DNA of 64,000 bases, taken from Motacilla alba alba. Its lineage: Eukaryota > Chordata > Aves > Passeriformes > Motacillidae. The stretch is from NCBI RefSeq assembly GCF_015832195.1, contig NC_052027.1, positions 8,118,149-8,182,148 of the forward strand. Direction: 5' to 3'. Position numbers and translations under genes: made by a program. Positions 28,333 through 41,424 of the stretch are shown piece by piece. Position 1 is the stretch's first letter; each line of letters begins with the position of its first letter. The notes beneath the pieces were generated by a model. The model had not been told where the DNA came from. It searched no databases and saw only the letters and a list, made by a program, of their open reading frames with translations.

Positions 28333-28431
28333 GAAGAGCTGTCCGTCTCATTTACTTTCTCACTGCTAACAAAGAGGAGCACTGACAGCCCTGGCTCCAG
28401 GTGTCTGTCAGGAGAGCAATAAAAGTTTCAG
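28333..28431 (+). repeat. Unidentified dispersed repeat, copy B
   Basis: This is the partner of 24925-25021 (see that entry for the alignment). Near its end it has GCAATAAAAG, which contains AATAAA. That resembles a polyadenylation signal, as in the tail of a retroposed sequence, but copy A does not keep it and no poly-A tail follows. The strand given is arbitrary. Confidence 0.6.
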
Positions 28432-30965
28432 CCATGCCCAGCGTGATTGTGTTTGATAGGTAAAAACAGACAGATGCTAATTTCAAAACTTGACTTTCAA
28501 GCAGACAATTCTCTGTACATCAGGTTAAGGAAATGAGAAGTATATGTGACTTATAGAAACAAGTCACTGAGTTTCATTTGTGATTAAAAATATTAAATTA
28601 CTCTTTCTTTTTATAGCGCTGATCAAACTTTTTTACCAATAAGGCATGTGCATTTATTTTCTGCAGACACTGCAGTTTTACTGTCTTCCTTCAGAACAGA
28701 GATGTTGGAAATGAATCAAACGTGATTCACTGGACATACAATGACTATCTTTGAACAGCACTAATGGCTCCAAGAGCAGGATGTATCCAGTATCACCTCT
28801 GATGTACAAACCCTGTAGTCAGTGGGGTTAAAGTAGACATAAGCTGAGCCCCTATGTGTTTTCCTCTCTTTTCCTTTGCTTTCTCCTGCTGTTCTCCCTT
28901 TTACATTTTATTTTTAACTTCCATTTTAGGTGTGTTATGAAAGTGCTTTGGTCAAATTATTGCTTTATTTATATAAAGGTTAAAGGGTTGGCATAGGACT
29001 GAACAGTACAGTTTTTGCTTTCCCTTCAGGGCTCCAGGAAAGCTCTGTTAGGAATTGCTGAAGGACTGCTGGACCTGTTGATTCAACAATAGTTTTGTGT
29101 GAATATGGCATCTACTTGGACATTGGAGATACCTCATTTGTAGTACAAATAGTAAACATTTTATGAGCATGCTCAAGTGGCAGAATTAACTGGCTTTCAA
29201 GTTCTTGACGGACCACTTTCAATGGTGTTAATATAAATACATCTCAACATACAAATAAGCAGCTTCTATATAATTATATGAAAATGTTTACTTGTAAGGG
29301 TGCTGAGGGTTACATATGAAAAAGGGCAGTATTTCTTTCCAGAATGCACCCTTTTCTCCCTCCACTGGGTGAATTTATTCTCAATATACTATTCTGTACC
29401 ATGCAATTGAATGAAAATTTAAAGTTTTTATCTGGAAATTGCATTGATTTCCTTTTTGCTCCTTGGATATTCTTCAAAGTGATGGTGCTTGTGGCAAATG
29501 ACACTTTATCAACAGTCACACAGAACATTATTTCCAGCTACAAAGCACCATGAAAGTATTCAGAGAAGCAAATAAAAAGCTCTGAAGGATTGTTAGGATG
29601 GACAAGTGCAATACCATCGCCGCCAGAATTACCTTAAATTCATTGCATACTCTGTGTGTTTTAATTAGTGTGTTGGTGAAATAAATGGGGACATATGTTA
29701 CCACAGGAAAGTAGCAGGAGATGACAATCCATTAAGCCCTGACAGGTATTGTAGGCTTGAGAATGAATAATGAAAAAAAGTGACAGTAATTAAAACATGT
29801 TTACTTAAGATGACAATTACTTGAAATACGGTTGCATAGTAAAGACCTCATTATGAGCCAGACTCTGTACGTAAAAATTATCCTTATGCCAAGGGGTAAT
29901 TAATTTGTTCTGGTAGGTGAGTGATAGGTCACTTGTGGTTTTGTCTCACCTTGTTTACATTTGATGGTAATGGAGATGGTATTGTACTTTGATCTCTCAT
30001 CTACTTTAAGGTTCAACATGATGGTTTTATTTCTGCTTTTAATTGAAAATATCTTTATGGATTCGGAGTGAGGACATGGTCAAGTCTTGAAAAATATGTG
30101 GACTTTCAAACAATGTGTTCTGCATAACAAAATTTCCTGTTGCTGAAATAGTTGTTGCAGCCCATTCGCATCTTGTATCTCCCAGTTTTTACTTTGGCAG
30201 AGTGGAACTAAGAACTGTAATTGAACTATTACAGTTTCAGGAGAGCATTTGAGAGATGTAAAAATAATAGAAGAAAAGCAGTTGATATATTTTAGAGATG
30301 CTTTAAGACAGGAGTTTCCAGGGGGTCTCAGTACTCTGGGGTTTGTTCAAGGCTTATGGAATCACTGGACACATAACATTCACCATGTTCTAGGAGTGCC
30401 AAGTATGGTTAAGTTTTTTTAGAGTTCAGGCAACAAATGCTGTTGAGGGGGCTGTCAGTCTTTAACATTTTCAGAGCCTTGTCTAAGGATGTGATACAGA
30501 TTTATATTTGTGAGTAACCTCAGAAGAAGAGCTGAAGATTTTTGAACTATTTTTACATTCACTTTTTGGATGTAATTTCTTTTTTGCCTTCATTGTAAGT
30601 GCTTACAGAAAGACAGATGGCCACTTCATTTCCCCCCTTTTCCACTTGCCACCCTGTGTCATAATCTTCTGCTGGAGTCCAACTCTTTTTGACTACAGAA
30701 GTTTGGCAATGTGAAAAAATTGAAGCTTGTTGAGAATCCCCAAAGGATTTTTGTTATTGCATTTGAAATACACCCTGTATAATACAACACAGTAAAATGA
30801 TGATAATGTACATTACAAAGTTGTCTTGGGGATGGTTTATTATCCCATACCATTTTGGGGGTTTTTGATCTGCTTTGTTTTGTTTGTGCCCAGGGTGGCT
30901 GCTGTCCCTGCCCCAGCCCCACCCCTTATCCTGCCTGGCTCTGGGGCTGTTGCAATAAATGGGAG

Positions 30966-30983
30966 TTTATTTATTTATTTATT
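30966..30983. repeat. (TTTA)n microsatellite
   Basis: Four and a half TTTA units. Read on the minus strand it is an A-rich (TAAA)n tail, but no retroposon body is recognised next to it. Confidence 0.85.
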
Positions 30984-32393
30984 GTAAGCTGGGGTTCCTG
31001 GATGGAGTTGGGTGCAGGGAGAGAGGCAGCCCTTCCTTTGAGCACCACTGGATGCATGTGGCCAGTACAGTAAAACTGCTTTTTTACAGCATTTATATGT
31101 AAGCATTATTAAAAATAGGATATGGTATTAAACTGTCCTCCATTCCCAATGATTTATATCTTATTTCTCACTGCCTCTTAGGAATGAAAGATACTGAGTT
31201 GCCAAACTGGTATCAGAAACATCTCCCCTGCTCAGTGTGTAGTGTTGTCTCATTTTTCTTGTATGTATTAATTGTTAATCAGTCATGGCAGTGTGAAGTC
31301 TGATAAACAAATTGTGCTTTCACTGCTTCAGTGAAGAACTAACAGATCCTTTTAATGTGTCTTGGGAATGCAACAATTGCTTTACAGCATCATGCTACTG
31401 GTCTGTCGTGTCCATTTCCCTGTTTCTCTAACAGTGCTGAAAATCAAATGCTGCAAGGAAAATGAAACTATTCACTTGCTAAGGCATTATGGATTGATGT
31501 GGTACATGGGAGAGGTTGGGAAGAGAAATTCCTACACTGTGAGCTTCAGAAACACATTATCTGCTTTTTGTTTCCACCAAGTTTTTGTACCAAAATTCTG
31601 ACACCGTGTCCTCTAGGGGCTTCTTATGCTATGGGTGAGGGGAGAGAGATTGAGGGATGTTCTCATCTAACTATTGTCTTTAACAGGAAGAATGCATTAG
31701 GCAAATCTTTGCTACATTTTATGACCTCTTACTTTTGTCTTAATTAATGGTATCTGAATGTGTGTACTATTTTAGATAAATTTTGACTAAATATCATAAT
31801 TTACTTCTCATCCCTCTGTACTTATTTTCCTAAATAGTCTTTTGCATGGGACTTTGAGTAAAAAAATATTCTCAAATAATTTTTTCAAACCGTATTTCTT
31901 CATGTTTCAGTGACATAGCAGGTCAGCTGTACATTCACACAAGCTTTTTGCTGACATGGGAATAACTTGATAAAAAGATGCAATTGCCTCCATATTGTGA
32001 CTTTCATAAATACAAATGTTAAGTTCTGACTTGTTCTGTTCAGGCATTTGATTGCTGGTTTCCTGCTGTACTGTTCACTTGTTGCAGAGAAAAACAGACT
32101 TTTCCTTCAAACTCTGGCCATCTGAAGAAACCTCTGACTTCTAATTTGAAAGGAAAAATTGATCCCAGGGTAAAAGATAACACTCATGGTTTCCAGGTCC
32201 GCAAGGCTGACTGTAGAAAACTGGGAGGAAGGGTGCTGTCACCTTTGGTCTCTTCTGTGAGATGCACAAAAGACAGGATAAGGATGGGGCAAACCAAAAC
32301 TGTGGGAAATATAAGTCACATTTTTCATTTCAGAATATGGATTTTGTACGTCTTTGATATAAGCTTGGATATCAGCTTTTCCTCTAGTGTGAG

Positions 32394-32442
32394 AATATAT
32401 ATATATATATTATATATATATAATATATATATATATATATAA
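32394..32442. repeat. (TA)n microsatellite, 49 bp
   Basis: Alternating TA with two phase breaks. The whole tract is self-complementary and could extrude as a cruciform. Confidence 0.95.
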
Positions 32443-35397
32443 TACTTCTAACATGAGACCGTTTTTTCTGTATATGCATTTTTAGGATTAACAAAAGCCA
32501 GCATATATATAATTCCGATTCTGGAAATAATTTTAACCGTTAATGGAAAAGGTTAAGCTTTTGTATTTTGTTCTGTGATTTTGCAAATCACTTTTCTTAC
32601 TAAACTATTGCTCTTTTGAAAGAATTTTATATTTTCTACCTCAAAGTAGAATTTAGTATATATAAATCCCACTGTACTACTATAGATAACGGAACAATAA
32701 ACTTTATCTTAATATAATGACAGATTTTCTGAGAAGTTTGTTGCTGGTATAGATCACACTGATTAAACTCACAGTGAATTTTCTACTTTGTGGAATTTCA
32801 AGGTAATATTTAGTAGAGCTCAGTCTTAGCTGGGAGTGAGCCTGCTGTGGTCAGTACTTACCTCTTTCTGCATTCACTCCTATTGATTCCAGTAATTTAG
32901 TTCAGAGATTTTGAATTCCCACAACTACTCCTTGACCCGCTATTGAAGAATAGGGTGAATTTGTCTTGGCAACACAGAGTTGGAGTTCCTTAAATACCCA
33001 TTAGCTTTAAGTTTATCCTTGTTTCACTTAGACACACACACGCACACGGAGTGATTTGTTCGCTCTTAGCTTACATTTTCTGGATCACATCTACTTATAA
33101 AGACATCCTTGCAGAGAGCAAATGCTCATTACTATCTCAGTAATTCCCCACTAAGGTCTAATTGATTGGCTTGTAGTCCCCAAGTCTACATTGGAGAAGG
33201 TTTTATCCTGTTAGAATAGCTGGCAAATTACTTAACTCCCATTGCATGACAGGCAAAACTGTCCTTGATGAAAGTAAAATTAATCTGTGACATGCAAAAC
33301 TGGCTTTAATAGGAGATTTGTCTATCTATGATTCCTTTTGTTCTGTGAGTCCTTTTGTTTTGGCTTACCTAGAGTTTTTTTGTGTTGGTTATTTTGGGTT
33401 TCCCCCACTGGAGGGTAAATTCTTCATGACAATGCTAAGAATTTATAAATTTTAGTAAGCTTGATTTGATATGAGAAAGAGCCAAATCTGTCATTGAACA
33501 TTTTTCTTAGTGTTAGAAAAGTAAAATTCGACTGCAGGCAGAATCAGACTCTTGGCCCAAAGTAAAATTTTGCCTTTCTCAAAGGAATCCTTCATAATTT
33601 CAACAGTCAGAGTGTGACTTCTGAGACAGAGTAAGAAAAGCTGGAAGCATTAAGCCTATGTTTTCATGAAATCAAAAGGAAATTTGAGATAAAATTGGTA
33701 TGATCCATGATTTTCCTTTACCATTTTTTGAAAGCAGTTGGATTTGGTTTTGATGTTTTTTCCTATAGCTTCACCAGTCATTTAAATTTCTTATTTGAAT
33801 AAAGACTCTCGGGGGCATATTGGGATCTTGGTCTGTGCCTGAGATTCCCACTGACAGCAGTGGGAGATGTGTGTGTGAGCCAATGATGGTTTGTGGCCCA
33901 TAGTTATTCAATGCCTTAAAGGCACAATACACTTCTGCCACTAAAGATTTCATTTACATATTCATTTTACATGGAGCTACCCAGTTCTTTCCCATAACAG
34001 TTCTTCAAAACATGCAGGAAAGGAGATTTGCTGCTGTTACAGTGCCCTATTGACCACATCTACAGAGTGACTTGGACTTGGGATGCTGTGTTGTCCCAGG
34101 GCAGAACTGGCCTTTGGAGCTGATGCTGAGTTAATGTCCAGGCTCCTACAGTGAAACGTGTGGGGAGTGGGATGTGACAGCCACTGTCTCTGTGACCTGA
34201 GCTCATTCACACTGAACTCAGAAGAGTAAGTGTTGTTTAAATCCTGCCCTGGGAAGGAATTTCCACATTATCTCAGGTGTGGGGTAAAGTGCTTCTGGCA
34301 GAGACCTGAACCTCTGGAGGGTGGGCGCCTGTATCATCAAAAGCTGAACCAGGAATGTTCCTTTATTAGAAAGCAGACTGGAAAGGGGATAGTGATGGTG
34401 CTTCCTCCACACAGCAGATGAGGAAGGGCTCCCTTGGTCAGGGTGGTCCATCCTCAGCTCTTGTGGGTCAGGACAGGCTCTGTGCCACTGCAGAGGGATG
34501 TTTCATCTTCCCAGGGTATTCCATGCCTTTTGCAAAGGAAAAAAGAAGTGATGTGCTTATATATTTATGAATATTTTCAAGCTTCAGTTAACCAGAGAGA
34601 AGGGGGAGACTGATGCAATGACCTAGAGATTGGGGAACTGAGGGGAAATTAGTTATAGGCAGAAATCCCAGGATCCAGTCTCTGCTCCAAGGTCTTCCTA
34701 TGCATTTTACATTAACTGAGCACTGCAGAAAATGAAACTTCAGGTGATATTGCCTATAACAGTTAGCAGCATCTGCTTTTGCTGATTCACAGGGATTTGA
34801 TTGATGCGTTTTAAAATTGCTTTGAGGTAGCAAAATCCACATGGAGTAGGAACTCAATATTTATTAAATAGAAATTTGTGGGCAGCTTCACATGATGGCT
34901 CCTAGCTTTGCAAATAGCATTCAGAACTGTTCTAAAATTACAAATTGCCATTTTTATGCATGGTACTGATGTAGAGATATACAAACCCATGATATCCCAT
35001 TCAAATGTCTTGTTTTCATTTGCTTTTAGATCTTCCAGATTTTATTTTCAGGGCTAAGCTGTGATACAAGCACATTTTAGATCTTAGGCTGAATGGTTTC
35101 ATCATGTTTGCACTTTTTTTTTGATAATATTCCAAAGTTTAGGTGAAGTTATTAATCTATTTCCAAAAAGAGAATTAAGGAAAATGTTTTTGAAAATGTT
35201 TTTGTGGTGTTCCCTTTGAAAAAGTTTTCTAGGTTCCATGGAATTCTGATCCTGAGCTGTGTCAGCATTTCCTAAGGGACAGAGTGTTGGAGAACAGTCT
35301 GTACTTCAAGCATTCACACTCCCCATTCTGTTTGAAAATAAAGGTGCAAAAACAGGGAGAGGAAGAGAGAGCACTGAAATTAAGGGCAAGAGGAGTT

Positions 35398-35439
35398 GAA
35401 ATCATGCCTTTGAAATCATGCCTCAAATCATGCCTTTGG
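35398..35439. repeat. Three-copy local repeat of AAATCATGCCT
   Basis: AAATCATGCCT occurs three times (starting at 35398, 35413 and 35424). The first and third copies continue TTTG. It looks like a slippage duplication. Confidence 0.75.
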
Positions 35440-35875
35440 ACTGATGCATGAGGAGAGCATTTCTCACTGATGGAAGTGCTAGAGTAGCAAAAAAGCTATA
35501 AGCTTTTTTTCATAAAGCTGGTTTAAGTTTTATCCAGACCTTGCTTTATCTATTATATTTTTCTGCAATTTCTGTGTGCTTTCAGCCTCTCTTAATAAGA
35601 TAACTTTCAGACCCCAGGTGATGCTTCTATGTAGAGCCTTTGAGAAAAAAAAACCAAAAACCAAACTGGTTAATGGATTTTGCTGTGAAAGTCACAAAAT
35701 TATGGAAAACTGGAATATTTATAGACGGACCTGCCAGAGAATTTACAGACAGCAAGGTGGTCTCATATTTGGTACAGAATTAAATCAAGCAACCAGCAGA
35801 ATTTGTTCAACCTTTCTGTGAAATTGTAATGAATTGCATCAGGCATCAGCAACTCCTCTGCAGACCTTGTGGGGG

Positions 35876-35904
35876 TTTTTTTTGTTTTTTTTTTTTTTTT
35901 TTTT
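35876..35904. repeat. Poly-T tract (T8-G-T20)
   Basis: A homopolymer with a single G interruption. No associated element is recognised. Confidence 0.9.
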
Positions 35905-38900
35905 AAACATAGTTTTAAAACTTCATGGTGAAGTTTCCTGTAGACAAATACTGGAAATACTGCTTTTCCAACAAATGACCAACCTGTTTAAAAAAATGCA
36001 GTAAGTTTTCTCTCTCTATTTTAATTACACAAGCCCTACTGGCATATCCTCAGTGCTACAAATGAGCAGCAGGAAAATGAGAAGAGGGATCTTTGCATTT
36101 GAATCGTAAATGGAAAATGGGGATGGATGGAAGGAAGCCCTACCAGTTAGTGACTGATTTCTTTTTGGTGCAGCAAAACTTCTGTAAGACCTTTCCCAGT
36201 TCACAGGAGAATCATTGTCTGTTAGAACAGTTTCTGCATGCTGGGGGAGCCTGGTTGGAGCCCAGCTTTGCTGCCTCCCTGGAGGAAGAAGGGGAGATGC
36301 AGACCCACCCCTGAGCAGAAAGCCATTCTCTCTGTGTTTTGGAAGTGGCCAGGCACTGAAATATCTGGACTTCTGTTGCTTTTATGCTGGAACAGGGAAT
36401 GCTGCAAGCCCTCTGAGAAGTTCTGGGGAGCTTTTGGGAGCTCTCAAGTCTGAATCCCTCTTTCTTTAAGTCTTGTGCTCTGCAGTTTGCCACAGCACCA
36501 CTTTAAAACAGCTGATTTAAAGCCCAATGGCTGACACAACAGACACGCAAATGGAGCAAGAGATGGAGATAAAGCAGGGTCTGTTAGAGCAACTTGGTTT
36601 TGTCTGTTCAGGACACTAAATGTTATTCATTAAATATACCCCTGCAGCCACGATACAGACACTTTTATGACTGTACTCAGAGATGGCTGGAGTTGTGCTT
36701 CTTTAATGAATGAGAGTCTTCAGTGCTTTAAAAATATACACACTATTAAGGAAGGTAGAAAGTTTTACACTTACTTTTATTCTCTGCAATCACTGCCTGA
36801 ATGAGTTCAGTTTAATGAGAAATTGATACTGTACTAATTCAAATATATTTAAAAAAACCCTGAAGTCATCCTGAGTTGAAGTCAACTCTAATTTTTCCCT
36901 GTAGAAGACTGATGAAAGGCAATGACATCAGCCTTGATAATAGCCCTTCCTTTAGCTTATTGTTAATGATCACCCTTGAATCAAATGCAGACTTGGTGGA
37001 ATTCCAAGGACTTAAATGGAGCTGCATCAAAGATAAATTTTGCCCAGTTTAGATACCAGGAATATAAACATTGAGGCCCATGTCATGCCCAATGAGCCAC
37101 TTACTGCACTAACAGATGCTTATTCTTGTTAGGACAATGGGAATTTAGTAACTCTGTCTTTCCCTCTTAGAAACAATTGCACAAATTTGCACATTTTAAT
37201 AACTTCCCTCAGCAAGAGTAGTCCATCTGTATCATGGCTTTTTTACCTCCTTTTCAGTGTTTTGCCTATGTCAAGAGAAACCTGCATTTTGCAGGAATTA
37301 TCACCATGCTAAGTACATATTGTCAAAGGAACTTCCTGCTGGGGTACATCTGTTGGCTTGATAAGAAAGTAGATACAGAATTATACCTACTCTACTGCAG
37401 CATGCTGTAAGGAGGTAACACAATTAACATAGGCTAATTAGTTGTATTTTACTCATGATATTTTATCATAAATATAAAACTGCCTAAACTGGTGAAAGCT
37501 TACTACAGGAGCATCCCTGGAAGGGATTTCTGATTTGCCTTCCTCCTATTCCTGTTTTAAAATGTAGAGAGAAGATACTTCCTTGGCTATTTAAAAGCAT
37601 GGTTAGGTTCATCAGTTGGAATTGTTTTTGATGAGGTTATTGCTCTAGTTCCACTGGTTATTATCACCTGAATATATTCCCTTTTAGTCACATTAATATT
37701 TGCTAGAAATTGAAGATTAATCAGACGAACTCCACAAGCAGCTATTATTTACAGTTTGAAATTAGGAGGAATTGCTTGGGAGAAAAGTTATTCTATAGCT
37801 GAAGTCTGTATTGCAGTACAGGAATGGAATGTGTAGAGCTAAGGGATCCTGAACTCTGGAATTTCCTCATCTAAGAAAGCTTGACTTTATGATGTTCACA
37901 TTTTGAGGTGGATTTCTGCAAAATCTTAGAAGTCCAGAGTGGGAAGGGAAAGTTTTTTCAGCTTGTACTGGTGAATTGGGATTGAAGAGTTTTATTGCTT
38001 CAACTCAGAATTTACAATACTCTGAGCTCTAAGTTCATTTAGGTGTAATTTTGTTTGCTGTGGCGCTCAGCTCTTCAAATCTTTGTGTCTATTTGATGAC
38101 AGTGCACTGATTAAATAAAAGAATCATAAAGATTACAATGACAGAGCAATAGTTTCTGTTAATTGAGGTGCTTACATAATCACCACGACTTACAAGTAGA
38201 TTTCAAGCAGCAGACCTGAGTCACACCTGTATATGAAATACTTATCTACATGACTTAGCAATTACTGCAGTTATTTAATAGTGGTGCTTTGGATAAGGAA
38301 AAGGAATGCTGAGAACTACAGTAAATAAGTTCTTTGTATATCTCAGTTGACAAACATTTTTGAAGTTCAATAACCTTCAGGGAAACCTTTTTTCAGTTGA
38401 TTTTCTGCTCTGTTTTTAAACTTTTTTACAACTTATGCATAATTTTGTTTCTGTGCAAAGTGTTTTTTTTTTTTTAACAAATGACATGGATTTCATATTT
38501 GACAAAATAAATGTGTAGCTTTTGGAGTATTTTAGAGAACTAAATGTCATTATTATGCTTTTCCCTTTTCTTTTTTTGTAACACCATCTGTTCAGTAAAC
38601 ATCAAAATGGATTGATATGAAACTTAAAAAGTTTATAACAACAACAAAATAATCCATGACAGATTATATAAGAACAAGTCATTAAAATGGCCTATAAAAG
38701 GACAACCGTCTGTAGCACTAAAATAATCTTTCTATTGAAGACAGTAATAACTTTCTAAGTCAATGACAATTTTGAATTTACAGCATAAATAGTAATCATG
38801 TGCACCAAATAATTGGAATGTATTTTTTGTAATTAATGAACTCCTCTCCCCCACCATTACTGTTGTGAAGAAGCAGAATTAATAAAAAATACACATGTAT

Positions 38901-41403
38901 GCTTAATAATAATTTGTATATTTTCTCCCAAGCTCACATAAAGCAATTATAAGTTCATGAAATATATTATACGTAACTCTAAGTCTGAAGAAAATAAGTT
39001 TGTGTTTATGGAAAAAGTTTCTGATGCCCTCTGTCACTCTGAAAATCTTGGCAGTAGGCAAGAAGAGTGAAAAATGCTGAGGCTGCAGCTTCAGTAAAGA
39101 TTCAGATGCGCATAGATCCCCTCTTGGAGAGGCCAGTGGGTGTTTTCCGAACAGAGAACAGCCAGCAGATGTCCCAAGAGGAGAATATCTGTGAATTATT
39201 TTAATTAAAAAGGTACCTGTTCATAATGATTTGATTTTTTTGACCTGTTCAAGGGCATGTTATAGGGAAATGTCTACTTTTAGTTGCACACAACCTCTGC
39301 CTGAGAACCAGCAGCTGCCTCTCTCACGCCAGGATGCTGTGGTCACCTCTGATGATTTGTGTCTTGCTGGAGGTCTCCACCCTCTAACAGATTGATCCTG
39401 TTGGGAGTTGATTTAATTCCTTGTACATGAAAATTTATGTTCTTGGACTTAAAGCAACCCTTGTAATTCACTTTCAATGCAAAAAAGAATTCACTGAATA
39501 GAAGGTATTACCTTTACTTCTTTTATTAGGCATATAGTTAAAGCTTTTAATCTCCAAAGTACTTTAAAAATGCTAATTAACCTTCACAAAATTTCCCTCC
39601 CCTTAATGGTAGGTGGCACACGAATGACTCCCTGCTACATTATAATCCAGCCATTTCAGTAATTAGTTTTGAAGTACAGCACATGAACTAATTAGAAAAT
39701 TGTGCAACTACCAGGCACCTGTTGGCCACAAATGCCTGGGAACTATCCAAAAATGTCACGTACTTTCAAGTGATGCTGTAGCTGTGTACCTCATGGAGTA
39801 ATTAATTTTTTGTATGCCTTGAGATGGGTCTCTGGGAGTCAGCAATATGGGAGCTTTCCTGCTTCCCAGCTCCCACTGGGCCTCTGGAAGTGTCTCTCAG
39901 TGTTGGAGAGCTCTGAGGACCCTGGAGGGCTGTGCCAGGGAGCTTTTATTTTTTTATTTACACATTTTATTCATTGTGTGTATTGTGCACAGGCAGAGCT
40001 GTGGCCAGGAGCCTTTCCTGACTGGGGGCACAACAGGCTGGGGCCACAGCTGGGTGGTGTCACTAAGCAGGGGGGACAGATCACCCCCAGTTTTCAAGCA
40101 GAGCCCAAAGCCATCCCAAGGCATGCGGAAAAGGAAGCTTGGCCAGATGCTTCAGCTTTCCCTCTTATGAGGGAGGTTTTACATTCCTGGTAAAGGGGAG
40201 GCACAGTAGGTCTATGGTGAATGCTTTTAGCTTGTAAAGTTATTTTTCTTTGTTCTCAACTGTAAAGCAGAAATGAAACTTGCAACTAATACTGAGCACT
40301 TGGAGTGTGCATTACCTGAGTACGTAAGTGCTGGCTACAAAAACACTTCACCCTGTCTGCTCTTGCTGCTGGGTCTGCTCTGCTGAAATAAAGTTCCTTG
40401 GTGTTTCTCAAAGCCTGTTTTACTGCCAAACAAGTGAGCTCTAATTCCAGTTCAGAAGTTTGTCTGGATTGAATAAGCAATAGCCATGTTTTTGTAACAT
40501 AAATTTAATTAAAGAAAACTATCTCCAGTCAAACAGTTCTTGCCCTAGAAGATGGAGCAAGCAAATCTGGCTTCATTTGGGGGTCAGAGCTCTCAAGGAC
40601 AACAATCTGCTGCTTTGTGCTTTTCATGTTTTCTGTTCAATGCACAGCCAAGCAGAACAGCCTGGAAGTGGAAATGGAGTGTTTCACTTCTGGTTTGCTG
40701 CAGCGGCACAGTCCTGATGTCTTACTGGCACTTTCAGTGTGGGTGATGCTCTGATTTTTAATAGCATATGAGACAAACTCTGTTGTTCAGATAAGCACAG
40801 CTGAATTCCAGTTACTTCCTGTGGTAGGGTAGTGAAGCTGGTTGCCTTTATCCATGTTATGGTATTGTGTACAGCCTAGGATAAATCCATTTATAGCATG
40901 GATTGTGACATGTGGGAATGTCATATCACTGGTTTTTGTCTGAGTTGAAGAAGTTTAAAAAGTTTCTCTGATATTCTGGCTTTGAAGATAGATCTGATTT
41001 CCTCCATTTTAAATTCAAATAGTTTTGTGTGGTCATGGTTGTTATTGCTGTGTTAGTTTTCCATATCTCAACATCCAGTTGCAGACAGTGTACAATGATC
41101 ACTTCCAACATTTTGGCATTTCCTTTTTCTCTGCTGCCCAAACATCTCCCCAAAACTCAGTGGTAAAATCCTGTAAACAATATTATTTCACACTAAAACA
41201 AAAATCATTGCTTCTATTGAAGATAGGAGTAAACTGTTTAGGACATTTTTCCAGAATTTGTCATGTCAACTTTCAACAAATTTGTTCAGTTGTTTTCCAA
41301 GATGAAATATTTTGACTAGTTTTGCACATTGATGCCTAGCTGTGGACTTTGTATCCTTTCAGGCATGTGCTGAATCTGTTATTTAATTTTGGAATTCTTT
41401 GAA

Positions 41404-41424
41404 TTTTTTTTTTTTTTTTTTTTT
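41404..41424. repeat. Poly-T tract (T21) followed by CAG
   Basis: A 21-base T run directly followed by CAG, the form of an ideal splice acceptor on the plus strand. Most likely it is a simple homopolymer; the exon-like reading is discussed as a finding. Confidence 0.9.

Larger units (their letters stand above)
28432..35870. other. Gene-free AT-rich stretch
   Basis: No gene is recognised. It contains TAATTA cores at 29662-29667, 29787-29792 and 29897-29902 within a non-repetitive block (29630-29960) that could be a conserved element. There is a TTTA microsatellite at 30966-30983 after a GC-richer patch, the TA microsatellite at 32394, an AC-rich run near 33032-33048, and a small three-copy repeat at 35398. 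No RNA gene is seen. Confidence 0.7.

Noticed and set aside
36212..36493. Five overlapping open frames on both strands
   Set aside because: GC-richer local composition lowers stop frequency in all phases; nothing distinguishes one frame as coding.
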